Source of the DNA: Promicromonospora umidemergens
Lineage (GTDB): Bacteria > Actinomycetota > Actinomycetes > Actinomycetales > Cellulomonadaceae
DNA: 64,000 bases
Assembly: GCF_024171995.1 (NCBI RefSeq)
Contig: NZ_JAMTCT010000025.1
Location: 1 to 64,000, forward strand
Direction: 5' to 3'
The notes beneath the pieces are model-generated. The model saw only the letters and a list, made by a program, of their open reading frames with translations, did not search any database and was not told the DNA's origin. This document shows positions 35,787-43,705 of the stretch, piece after piece. Position numbers and translations under genes: made by a program. The stretch's first letter is position 1. Each line of letters opens with the position of its first letter.

Positions 35787-37406
35787 ATGTCACCCTCGGG
35801 CATGGCAGGAACCACCGGCAATGGCAGAACCGCGCGAAACGTGACTTCTTCGCGTTCTACGCAGAACGGCGTAAGCCAGGCAACGGGCCGGCCGCGCGGT
35901 CGGGTACCGGGTCAGGCGCTCGGCCGGGTGCCCGGCCAGGCGTCGGCGCCTGCCCCTGGTCAGGCAGATGCCGAGCCGGACGCCCTCACGATCGGCCGCC
36001 GCATCCGGCACCTCCGGACCAGCAGGGGGATGACGCTCGACGACCTGGCCTCGGCGATCGACCGGGCACCGTCGCAGGTCAGCACGCTGGAGAACGGCAA
36101 GCGGGAGCCCAAGTTCTCGCAGCTGCAGGCCATCGCCCGGGCGCTCGGCACCGGCGTCGACGACCTGCTGTCGGCGGAGGCGCCGTCGGAGCGCGATGCG
36201 CTGGAGATCGAGCTGGAGCGCGTGCAGCGCGGCCCGCTGTTCGCGTCGCTCGGGATCGAGGGTGTGCGTATCGGCAAGTCGCTGCCGCACGACGCGCTCT
36301 CGACCATCCTGGCGCTGCACCGGGAGCTCGAGCGGCTGCACATCGAGCGCGCGGCCACGCCGGAGGAAGCCCGCCGGGCCAACGGAGAGCTCCGTGGCGA
36401 CATGCGCGCCAAGGACAACTACCTGCCCGAGCTGGAGCAGGTCGCCAAGGGCCTGCTCGCGGACGTCGGGCACACGTCCGGCCCGCTGCCGCAGCGCATG
36501 GCGGCCGAGATCGCCGCACACCTCGGCTTCACGCTGCACTACGTGAGCGACCTGCCGCACTCGACGCGATCGGTCATCGACACCCGCAACCGGCGGCTCT
36601 ACCTGCCGTCCAAGGGATTCCGCGGCCGTTCCAACACGCGGTCGGCGCTGCTGCAGGCGCTCGCCTCGCACGTGCTCGACCACACCGAGCCCGGAGACTA
36701 CGGCGAGTTCCTGCGACAGCGCGTCGAGGCGAACTACCTGGCGGCGGCGCTCATGGTCCCGGAGAAGCCGGGCGTGAAGTTCCTGCGCGACGCCAAGGAC
36801 GAGCGCGCCATCGCCATCGAGGACCTGCGCGACGCCTTCGGGGTGTCGTTCGAGACCGCGGCGCACCGGTTCACCAACCTCGCGACGCGGCACCTCGGCA
36901 TCCCGGTGCACTTCATGAAGGTCCACGAGTCGGGGATCCTGCACAAGGCGTACGAGAACGACGGCGTGCGGTTCCCTGCGGACGCCCTCGGCGCCGTCGA
37001 GGGCCAGCACGTGTGCAAGCAGTGGACCGCGCGGCGGGTGTTCGACGTCGAGGACCGGTTCAACCCGTACGCGCAGTACACCGACACGCCGTCGGGCACC
37101 TACTGGTGCACCTCACGAGTCGAGAACACGTCGGACGGCGCGTTCTCCGTGTCCGTCGGCGTGCCGTTCGCGGACGTCAAGTGGTTCGAGGGGCGCGAGA
37201 CGACGGAGCGGAACATGTCGCTGTGCCCCGACGAGTCGTGCTGCCGGCGTCCGCCCGAGGAGCTGTCCGCGAAGTGGGGCGACTTCGCCTGGCCCTCGGC
37301 GCGACCCCACGCCTCGATGCTGGCGGCGATGCCCTCAGGTGCGTACCCGGGCGTGGAGACCACGGAGGTCTACCGGTTCCTGGAGCGGCACGCGCCGGAA
37401 GGCTGA
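35787..37406 (+). CDS. ramB: RamB/ScfR-type regulator (XRE helix-turn-helix plus short-chain fatty acyl domain)
   Basis: 539 residues. A disordered ~65-residue leader precedes an XRE helix-turn-helix (IGRRIRHLRTSRGMTLDDLA, SQVSTLENGKREP). Then come an IrrE-like region (DNYLPELEQVAKGLLAD, NRRLYLPSKGFRG, HVLDHTEPGDYGEFLRQ) and a C-terminal domain with clustered Cys (SLCPDESCCRRPPEE). This is the layout of RamB, which in corynebacteria and mycobacteria represses or activates acetate and glyoxylate genes. Its position divergent from aceA-aceB supports that role. The start is uncertain: ATG at 35787 or 35802, neither with a clear Shine-Dalgarno. Confidence 0.88.
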   Translation: MSPSGMAGTTGNGRTARNVTSSRSTQNGVSQATGRPRGRVPGQALGRVPGQASAPAPGQADAEPDALTIGRRIRHLRTSRGMTLDDLASAIDRAPSQVSTLENGKREPKFSQLQAIARALGTGVDDLLSAEAPSERDALEIELERVQRGPLFASLGIEGVRIGKSLPHDALSTILALHRELERLHIERAATPEEARRANGELRGDMRAKDNYLPELEQVAKGLLADVGHTSGPLPQRMAAEIAAHLGFTLHYVSDLPHSTRSVIDTRNRRLYLPSKGFRGRSNTRSALLQALASHVLDHTEPGDYGEFLRQRVEANYLAAALMVPEKPGVKFLRDAKDERAIAIEDLRDAFGVSFETAAHRFTNLATRHLGIPVHFMKVHESGILHKAYENDGVRFPADALGAVEGQHVCKQWTARRVFDVEDRFNPYAQYTDTPSGTYWCTSRVENTSDGAFSVSVGVPFADVKWFEGRETTERNMSLCPDESCCRRPPEELSAKWGDFAWPSARPHASMLAAMPSGAYPGVETTEVYRFLERHAPEG

Positions 37407-37446
37407 GGGCCGGCGGCCACGACCAGGTCTGCAGCCGACGGGCCCG

Positions 37447-38376
37447 TCATGCCGCCCCGTCGAGGCCCAGCATGCGGTCCCGCTGGCGCGCCATCTCCTC
37501 CAGCAGCGCCTGCACGACGGCGGCCACGGCCGGCCGGCGCCAGGACTCGCTGCGGATCACCGCCCAGTAGGGCAGCCGCTCGGTCACCTCGTCGGGCAGG
37601 AGCCGCACCAGGTCGTCGTGCCGGTCGGCCATGAAGCAGGGCAGGAACCCGAGCCCGGCGCCGGCGCGGGTGGCCTCCACGTGCACGAACACGTTCGTCG
37701 AGGCCAGTGCGTCCTGCATGCCCGGCACGAGGCGGCGCGGTGCGTCGAGGTCGTTGACCTGGAGCATGGAGTCGACGAAGTAGACCAGCCCGTGCTCGGA
37801 CATCTCGGCGACCGTTGCCGGTGTGCCGTGCCGCGCCAGGTAGTCGCGCGAGCCGTACATGCCGAGCACGTACTCGCCCAGGAGCAGGGCCTTCGCCCGC
37901 TGGACGCTCGGCTGGCCGACGACGACGTCGACGTCGACCCCCGAGCGGTGGTGCGTCGCCACCCGGGTGACCGTGACGAGCTCGACCGACAGCTCGGGGT
38001 GCGCGCCCCGGAGCCTGGCGATGGCGGGGGAGGCGACGTACGCGCTGAACCCGTCGGTCGCCGTCATCCGCACGACCCCGGTGATCGGGTCGGCCTCGGT
38101 GTCGCCAGCCACCAGCCGGTCGACCGCGTCCGACACGGCCTCGCCCGCCCTGGCCGCGCGGCGGCCGAGCGACGTGAGCTCCCAGCCGTCCGCTCCACGC
38201 ACCAGGAGGCGACCGCCGAGGGCGCGCTCCAGCGCCGTGATGTTGCGGGCGACCGTGGTGTGGTTGACGCCGAGCGCCTGCGCCGCCGTCGTGTAGCGGC
38301 CGGTGCGGGCCACCTCCAGCAGCACCAGGAGCTGGTCGGCGACCTGGCCGGCCGGCGGGTCGTTGCGGGCTGGCAT
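37447..38376 (-). CDS. LysR-type transcriptional regulator
   Basis: 309 residues. The N-terminal winged helix reads LLVLLEVARTGRYTTAAQALG and HTTVARNITALERALGG; the effector-binding domain fills the rest, ending ALLEEMARQRDRM. It is divergent from the MHS-type transporter that heads the 3-hydroxybutyrate gene run and probably controls it. A perfect inverted repeat at 38408-38427 lies in the shared region. The gene appears leaderless: TAGCGT ends 6 nt before the ATG. The inducer could be 3-hydroxybutyrate or acetoacetate, but this is inference from context. Confidence 0.93.
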   Translation of the reverse strand: MPARNDPPAGQVADQLLVLLEVARTGRYTTAAQALGVNHTTVARNITALERALGGRLLVRGADGWELTSLGRRAARAGEAVSDAVDRLVAGDTEADPITGVVRMTATDGFSAYVASPAIARLRGAHPELSVELVTVTRVATHHRSGVDVDVVVGQPSVQRAKALLLGEYVLGMYGSRDYLARHGTPATVAEMSEHGLVYFVDSMLQVNDLDAPRRLVPGMQDALASTNVFVHVEATRAGAGLGFLPCFMADRHDDLVRLLPDEVTERLPYWAVIRSESWRRPAVAAVVQALLEEMARQRDRMLGLDGAA

Positions 38377-38407
38377 GCGGCGACGCTACCAAGCCGCAGG
38401 GCCGCAG

Positions 38408-38427
38408 GGTGTGCATTCCTGCACACC
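38408..38427. promoter_or_regulatory. LysR-type operator, perfect inverted repeat
   Basis: GGTGTGCA-TTCC-TGCACACC is an exact 8-bp inverted repeat. It lies about 32 bp from the LysR start, where the -35 of that gene's leaderless promoter would be, and 129 bp before the transporter ATG. The position suits autorepression plus activation of the divergent operon, the classic LysR arrangement. Confidence 0.7.
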
Positions 38428-38555
38428 GCGTCTGCCCAACTCGTCATTGCCCCGCACAGTGCTTCGCGGGAACACTCTGGCGAGTCACAGTGGCGGGCCG
38501 TGCGGATCGCACCGGCCGGCCACTCCCCGTGTCAGAGTCGACACCAAGGAGCAGC

Positions 38556-39920
38556 ATGTCTGCACAGCAGAGCACCGAAGCACCGGACGACCGGTCGCTG
38601 ATCCGGCGCATCGTCGCCGCCTCGATGGCCGGCACCGTCGTCGAGTGGTACGACTTCTTCCTCTACGCGACCGCCGCGGCGCTCGTGTTCAACAAGGTCC
38701 TCATGCCGGAGACGGGCAACGAGTACGACGCGATCATCGCGGCGTTCGTGACCTATGCCGTCGGCTTCCTCGCCCGCCCCCTTGGTGGCGTCATCTTCGG
38801 CCACATCGGCGACAAGGTGGGGCGCAAGCACACCCTGCAGCTCACGATCCTGCTGATCGGGGTCGCCACCGTGCTCATGGGTTGCCTCCCCACGTTCCAG
38901 CAGGTCGGCTTCCTCGCACCGGCGCTCCTCGTCGTGCTGCGGTTCGTGCAGGGCGTCGCGCTCGGCGGCGAGTGGGGCGGCGCGGTGCTGCTCGTGGCGG
39001 AGCACAGCAAGGACGACGAGCGGGCCCGCTGGACGGCGTGGCCGCAGGCCGGTGTGCCGGCCGGGAACCTGCTCGCGACCGTCGTGCTCTACACGATGTC
39101 CGGCGTCCTGAGCGAGGCCGAGTTCCTCGCCTGGGGCTGGCGCGTCGCCTTCTGGCTGTCGGCCGTCGTCATCGTCGTCGGCTACTACGTCCGGACCCGG
39201 GTCTCCGACGCCCCGATCTACGAGGAGACGAAGGCCCAGATCGACCAGGGTGCCAAGAGCTACGGCGTCTTCGAGGTGATCAAGCGCTACCCGCGCGGCG
39301 TCCTGACCGGCATGGGCCTGCGGTTCGCGGAGAACATCCTCTACTACCTCGTCGTGAGCTTCTCGATCGTCTACCTCGGTACCGCGCTCGGCATGGACAC
39401 CACCCGCATCCTCGGCGTCGTCGCGGCGGCGCACGCGTTCCACTTCGTGGTGATCCTGGTCGTCGGACGCCTCGCCGACAGCATCGGCCGGAAGCCGTTG
39501 TACGTGGTAGGTGCCGTCCTCGGTGCGACGTGGTGCTGGTTCGCCTTCCCCGCGATGGACACCCGGAACGTCTGGGTGATCCTCGCCGTCCTCATGGCCG
39601 GCCTGCTGTTCCACGCCATGATGTACGCGGTGCAGCCGGCGATCATGGCCGAGATGTTCCCGACCCGGATGCGCTACTCAGGCGTCTCGATCAGCTATCA
39701 GGTCACCTCGATCGTCGCGGGCTCCCTCGCCCCGATCCTGGCCGTCACCTGGCTCAAGAACACGGGCTCCTGGTGGCCCACAGCTGTCTACATGCTGGTC
39801 GCGTCCGCGATCACCCTGGTAGCGGCGCTCGCACTGCGCGAGACCCGGGGCGCCTCCCTGCACGACCTCGACGCCGAGGACCAGGCGCGCGAGCGGGCGC
39901 TCGCGGAGGGCCGGTCGTGA
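38556..39920 (+). CDS. MHS-type MFS transporter (probable 3-hydroxybutyrate or related carboxylate importer)
   Basis: 454 residues, ATG with AAGGAG at 6 nt. Twelve membrane segments are predicted from hydrophobic blocks. Metabolite:H+ symporter features are visible: SMAGTVVEWYDFFLYATAA at the start, GHIGDKVGRKHTL in the first cytosolic loop, and PTRMRYSGVSISYQ near helix 10. Members carry carboxylates such as shikimate, ketoglutarate, proline-betaine or benzoate-type acids. Being first in a run that oxidises 3-hydroxybutyrate suggests that substrate, but transport specificity cannot be read from the sequence. It overlaps the next gene by 4 nt. Confidence 0.9.
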   Translation: MSAQQSTEAPDDRSLIRRIVAASMAGTVVEWYDFFLYATAAALVFNKVLMPETGNEYDAIIAAFVTYAVGFLARPLGGVIFGHIGDKVGRKHTLQLTILLIGVATVLMGCLPTFQQVGFLAPALLVVLRFVQGVALGGEWGGAVLLVAEHSKDDERARWTAWPQAGVPAGNLLATVVLYTMSGVLSEAEFLAWGWRVAFWLSAVVIVVGYYVRTRVSDAPIYEETKAQIDQGAKSYGVFEVIKRYPRGVLTGMGLRFAENILYYLVVSFSIVYLGTALGMDTTRILGVVAAAHAFHFVVILVVGRLADSIGRKPLYVVGAVLGATWCWFAFPAMDTRNVWVILAVLMAGLLFHAMMYAVQPAIMAEMFPTRMRYSGVSISYQVTSIVAGSLAPILAVTWLKNTGSWWPTAVYMLVASAITLVAALALRETRGASLHDLDAEDQARERALAEGRS

Positions 39921-40666
39921 GCACCACCCTCGAGGGCCGCCGGGCACTCGTGACCGGCGGTGCCAGCGGCATCGGCGCCGCGTGCGCCCGGGAGCTCGCG
40001 GCGCGTGGCGCGCACGTGACCGTGGCCGACGTGGACGGCGCCGGCGCCGAGGCCGTCGCCGACGAGGTCGGTGGCGACGTCTGGGTGGTGGACCTGTCCG
40101 ACACCCGGGCGCTCGACAGCCACGAGCTGGACACCGACGTGCTGGTGAACAACGCGGGCCTCCAGCGGGTCAGCGCCATCCAGGACTTCGTGCCGGACGA
40201 CTTCAGGCTGGTCCACCGGATCATGCTGGAGGCACCGTTCCTGCTGGTCCGTGCGGCGCTGCCCGGCATGTACGAGCGGGGCTGGGGCCGGATCGTCAAC
40301 ATCTCCTCCGTGCACGGGCTGGTCGCGTCGCCGTTCAAGTCGGCGTACGTGTCGGCCAAGCACGGGCTGGAGGGGCTGTCGAAGGTGGCGGCCCTCGAGG
40401 GCGGGGAGCACGGCGTCACGAGCGTCTGCGTCAACCCCGGGTACGTACGCACCCCGCTGGTGGAGGAGCAGATCGCCGAGCAGGCGAAGGCCCACGGCAT
40501 CCCGGCGTCAGAGGTGATGGCTAAGGTCATGCTCGCGGAGTCCGCAGTGAAGCGGCTCGTGGAACCCCACGAGGTCGCCTCGCTGGTCGGGTGGCTCACC
40601 GGGCCGGACGGGGCAATGGTGTCCGGCGGCTCGTGGACGATGGACGGCGGATGGAGCGCGCGATGA
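39917..40666 (+). CDS. bdhA: 3-hydroxybutyrate dehydrogenase (short-chain dehydrogenase)
   Basis: 249 residues from a GTG that overlaps the transporter stop (GTGA). The SDR layout is complete: NAD-binding VTGGASGIGAA, NNAG near 79, catalytic Ser131 in NISSVHG, and Tyr144/Lys148 in YVSAKHG. The substrate region SVHGLVASPFKSAYVSAKHG is characteristic of D-3-hydroxybutyrate dehydrogenase. Reaction: 3-hydroxybutyrate + NAD+ to acetoacetate + NADH in the cytosol. The location ahead of a CoA-transferase and thiolase agrees well with this call. Confidence 0.9.
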   Translation: MSTTLEGRRALVTGGASGIGAACARELAARGAHVTVADVDGAGAEAVADEVGGDVWVVDLSDTRALDSHELDTDVLVNNAGLQRVSAIQDFVPDDFRLVHRIMLEAPFLLVRAALPGMYERGWGRIVNISSVHGLVASPFKSAYVSAKHGLEGLSKVAALEGGEHGVTSVCVNPGYVRTPLVEEQIAEQAKAHGIPASEVMAKVMLAESAVKRLVEPHEVASLVGWLTGPDGAMVSGGSWTMDGGWSAR

Positions 40667-40755
40667 CGAAGGGTGCAGTGGAGGATACGGGCCGAGGAAC
40701 GAGGCACGTGCCCGGAACGGAACACGAGGAATCGCGCCAGGAGGTACTGCGGTGA
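40663..40755 (+). CDS. Possible 30-residue coupling peptide between bdhA and the AtoE-type gene
   Basis: An ATG overlaps the bdhA stop (ATGA) and opens a 30-codon frame whose own stop overlaps the GTG of the next gene (GTGA). The start MTKGAVEDTG resembles the start of that gene, MTKDAVTKT, and the DNA around the two starts is also alike. It may be a relic of a duplicated start region or a short frame that passes ribosomes from bdhA to the transporter. No homologue is known to me, so its reality as a protein is unproven. Confidence 0.4.
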   Translation: MTKGAVEDTGRGTRHVPGTEHEESRQEVLR

Positions 40756-42122
40756 CGAAGGATGCTGTGACCAAGACCAGGAACCCCTTTGCCGCCGCCA
40801 TGCGCCCGGTGAACGCCGTCGTGGAGCGGTTCATCCCGAGCGCGCTGGTGTTCGCAGTGCTGCTGACGTTCGTCGTGGCGGCGCTCGCGCTCCTGCTGAC
40901 CGACGCCGGCCCCACCGCCGTGCTCACCGGCTGGGGCGACGGGCTGTCGGGGCTGCTCGCGTTCATGACCCAGATGGCGCTCGTCCTGCTGCTGGGGCAC
41001 ATGCTCGCCAACACGCGGCTGGTGCGTCGCGGGCTGGCCCTGGTCGCCGCGCTGCCGCGGAGCCCGGTGCAGGCGTACGTGTTCGTGGCGGTCCTCGCCT
41101 CGGCGCTGTCGCTGGTGCAGTGGGGGCTCGGCCTGGTGGCCGGCGGCCTGCTCGCCCGGGAGGTGGCGGCCCAGATGCGGGCCAAGGGCGTGCGCGTGCA
41201 CTTCCCGCTGCTGGTCGCCGCGGGGTTCTCGGGCTTCGTCGTCTGGCACATGGGATACACCGGGTCGGGCCCGCTGACGGCGGCGACCGCCGACTCGTTC
41301 GTCGTCGAGCAGCTGGGGGAGACGATCCCCGTCTCCGCGACCACGTTCGCGCCGTGGAACCTGATCGCGGCGGTCGTCACGGTGGTCGTGGTCGCCGGGG
41401 CGCTCGCCCTGGTGGCTCCGCGCGGGAACGACCGCGTGGTCGAGCTCGAGGTCGACGCGCGCGCCGCCGAGGTCGAGATCGAGCAGCCGGTGACCCCGGC
41501 GGACCGCCTCGACGCGAGCCGGGTCCTGACCACCCTGACGGGCCTTGGCCTCGTCGCCTACCTGGTCGTCTACTTCGCCGACGGCGGCACGCCGACCCTC
41601 GACATCGTGAACTGGACGTTCCTCGCGCTCGTGCTCCTCCTGGTGCGCAGCCCGTTCGAGGTCGCTGCGCTGGTCAAGAACGCCGCGGCCAACGTGGGCG
41701 ACATCCTGCTGCAGTTCCCGCTGTACGCGGGCATCCTCGGGATCATGACGGCGACCGGCCTCATCCAGATCTTCAGCGACGCGATAGTGAGCGTGTCGAC
41801 GCCGCAGACGTTCGGGGCGCTCGCGTTCCTGGCGGCGGGCGTCGTGAACTTCTTCGTGCCGTCGGGCGGCGGGCAGTTCGCGGTCCAGGCGCCGATCCTG
41901 CTCGACGCCGCCACCCAGCTCGGCGTCGACCCGGCGGTCGCGATCATGGCCGTGGCGTACGGCGACCAGTGGACCAACATGATCCAGCCGTTCTGGGCGC
42001 TCCCGCTGCTCGCCATCGCCGGCTTGAAGGTGCGCGACATCCTGGGATACACCACGGTGACACTGCTGGCCTCGGGGATCGTGTTCGCGGCGACCCTGCT
42101 GATCGTCGGGCCCGGGGCCTGA
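40752..42122 (+). CDS. AtoE-type short-chain fatty acid transporter
   Basis: 456 residues, starting at a GTG after CAGGAGGTACTGC. It has about ten to twelve hydrophobic segments and the features of the AtoE/TIGR00366 family: FIPSALVFAVLLTF near the start, GFSGFVVWHMGYTGSGPL in the middle, and VNFFVPSGGGQFAVQAPI plus GDQWTNMIQPFWALPLL near the end. AtoE-like permeases take up short-chain fatty acids and acetoacetate. Its position between bdhA and the CoA-transferase subunits mirrors ato operons. It gives the run a second carboxylate transporter beside the MHS protein. Confidence 0.92.
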   Translation: MTKDAVTKTRNPFAAAMRPVNAVVERFIPSALVFAVLLTFVVAALALLLTDAGPTAVLTGWGDGLSGLLAFMTQMALVLLLGHMLANTRLVRRGLALVAALPRSPVQAYVFVAVLASALSLVQWGLGLVAGGLLAREVAAQMRAKGVRVHFPLLVAAGFSGFVVWHMGYTGSGPLTAATADSFVVEQLGETIPVSATTFAPWNLIAAVVTVVVVAGALALVAPRGNDRVVELEVDARAAEVEIEQPVTPADRLDASRVLTTLTGLGLVAYLVVYFADGGTPTLDIVNWTFLALVLLLVRSPFEVAALVKNAAANVGDILLQFPLYAGILGIMTATGLIQIFSDAIVSVSTPQTFGALAFLAAGVVNFFVPSGGGQFAVQAPILLDAATQLGVDPAVAIMAVAYGDQWTNMIQPFWALPLLAIAGLKVRDILGYTTVTLLASGIVFAATLLIVGPGA

Positions 42123-42150
42123 CCTGATCCCGATCGGAATGGAGTCAACG

Positions 42151-42990
42151 ATGACCGAAGCGACAAGCAGCGGGTTCGACAAGGTGGTCGCGAGCGCGGC
42201 CGACGCGGTAGCCGACATACCGGACGGCGCGTCCCTGGCCGTCGGCGGGTTCGGCCTCTGCGGCAACCCGATAGCGCTGATCGAGGCGCTGCTGGCGCAG
42301 GGAACGACCGGCCTGTCCGTGGTGAGCAACAACTGCGGCGTCGACGACTGGGGGCTCGGCGTGCTGCTGAACGCCCAGCGGATCCGCAAGATGACCAGCT
42401 CGTACGTGGGGGAGAACAAGGAGTTCGAGCGCCAGTTCCTCTCGGGCGAGCTCGAGCTGGAGCTCACCCCGCAGGGCACCCTCGCCGAGAAGCTGCGCGC
42501 CGGTGGCGCCGGCATCGCCGCCTTCTTCACGCGCACGGGGGTGGGCACCCAGGTGGCCGACGGCGGCCTCCCGCGCAAGTACGACGGTGCCGGTGGCATC
42601 GCGATCGCGTCGCCCGCCAAGGAGGTGCGCACCTTCACGACCGCCGGCGGCGACCCCGCCGAGTACGTGCTGGAGGATTCGATCAGCACCGACTTCGCGC
42701 TGGTGCACGCCCTGCGTGGCGACCGGCACGGGAACCTGGTGTTCAACAAGTCGGCCCGGAACTTCTCGCCCCTCGCGGCGATGGCGGGGCGCGTGTGCAT
42801 CGCCCAGGTCGAGGAGCTCGTCGAGCCGGGGGAGATCGACCCGGACACCGTGCACCTGCCTGGCGTCTACGTGCACCGCATGGTGCACGTCGGCACCGAC
42901 ATCGAGAAGCGGATCGAACGGCGCACGGTCGCCACGCCGTCGTCCACCACCACGCCGTCCACCACCACGCCGTCCACGAAGGGGGCCTGA
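42151..42990 (+). CDS. scoA: 3-oxoacid CoA-transferase subunit A
   Basis: 279 residues from an ATG with TGGAGT upstream. The glycine-rich start VGGFGLCGNPIALIEALL and later GGIAIASPAKEVRTF and GDRHGNLVF are family signatures. With subunit B it moves CoA from succinyl-CoA to acetoacetate, giving acetoacetyl-CoA. The usual A subunit ends near residue 235-255; here a tail with three near-identical Thr/Ser/Pro repeats (TTTPSTTTPST) is added. The B gene follows after 3 nt. The name scoA is used for the succinyl-CoA type; an atoD/atoA type using acetyl-CoA cannot be excluded. Confidence 0.92.
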   Translation: MTEATSSGFDKVVASAADAVADIPDGASLAVGGFGLCGNPIALIEALLAQGTTGLSVVSNNCGVDDWGLGVLLNAQRIRKMTSSYVGENKEFERQFLSGELELELTPQGTLAEKLRAGGAGIAAFFTRTGVGTQVADGGLPRKYDGAGGIAIASPAKEVRTFTTAGGDPAEYVLEDSISTDFALVHALRGDRHGNLVFNKSARNFSPLAAMAGRVCIAQVEELVEPGEIDPDTVHLPGVYVHRMVHVGTDIEKRIERRTVATPSSTTTPSTTTPSTKGA

Positions 42991-42993
42991 CCC

Positions 42994-43644
42994 ATGGCGC
43001 TGACACGACACGAGATGGCCGCGCGCGCCGCGCGCGAGCTGACCGACGGCATGTACGTGAACCTGGGCATCGGGCTGCCGACGCTCGTGCCGAACTACGT
43101 GCCGGAGGGCCGGCACCTGGTGCTGCAGTCGGAGAACGGGATCCTGGGCGTTGGGCCGTACCCCACGGAGGACGAGGTGGATCCCGACCTGATCAACGCG
43201 GGCAAGGAGACGGTGACGCTGCTGCCCGGCTCGTCGATCTTCGACTCCGCGACGTCGTTCGGGATGATCCGCGGCGGCAAGATCGACGCCGCCATCCTCG
43301 GCGGCATGCAGGTGTCAGCCACGGGCGACCTGGCCAACTGGATGATCCCGGGAAAGATGGTCAAGGGCATGGGCGGCGCCATGGACCTGGTGCACGGCGC
43401 CGGCCGCGTGATCATCCTGATGGAGCACGTGGCGCGCGACGGGTCGCCGAAGATCCTGCGCACCTGCTCGCTGCCGCTGACCGGCAAGGGTGTGGTGAAC
43501 CGGATCATCACGGACCTGGCGGTGCTCGACGTGACGCCGTCCGGCCTGGTCCTGCGGGAGCTCGCGCCAGGGGTCACGGCCGACGAGGTCGTCGAGAAGA
43601 CGGAGCCGGACCTCACGGTGGACCTCGCCGAGGCGGCGAGCTAG
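42994..43644 (+). CDS. scoB: 3-oxoacid CoA-transferase subunit B
   Basis: 216 residues. The catalytic Glu47 lies in LQSENGILG, where the glutamyl-CoA thioester forms during the reaction. [29 protein letters not shown] and [19 protein letters not shown] are typical of SCOT subunit B. Together with the preceding A subunit it forms the heterodimer that activates acetoacetate. Spacing of only 3 nt between the genes implies co-expression in equal amounts. Confidence 0.95.
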   Translation: MALTRHEMAARAARELTDGMYVNLGIGLPTLVPNYVPEGRHLVLQSENGILGVGPYPTEDEVDPDLINAGKETVTLLPGSSIFDSATSFGMIRGGKIDAAILGGMQVSATGDLANWMIPGKMVKGMGGAMDLVHGAGRVIILMEHVARDGSPKILRTCSLPLTGKGVVNRIITDLAVLDVTPSGLVLRELAPGVTADEVVEKTEPDLTVDLAEAAS

Positions 43645-43705
43645 CCCCTCCCACCGAGCTGTATCACCCGGTCGTCCCGTAGTTGACTCGATGAGGAGCT
43701 GCTCC

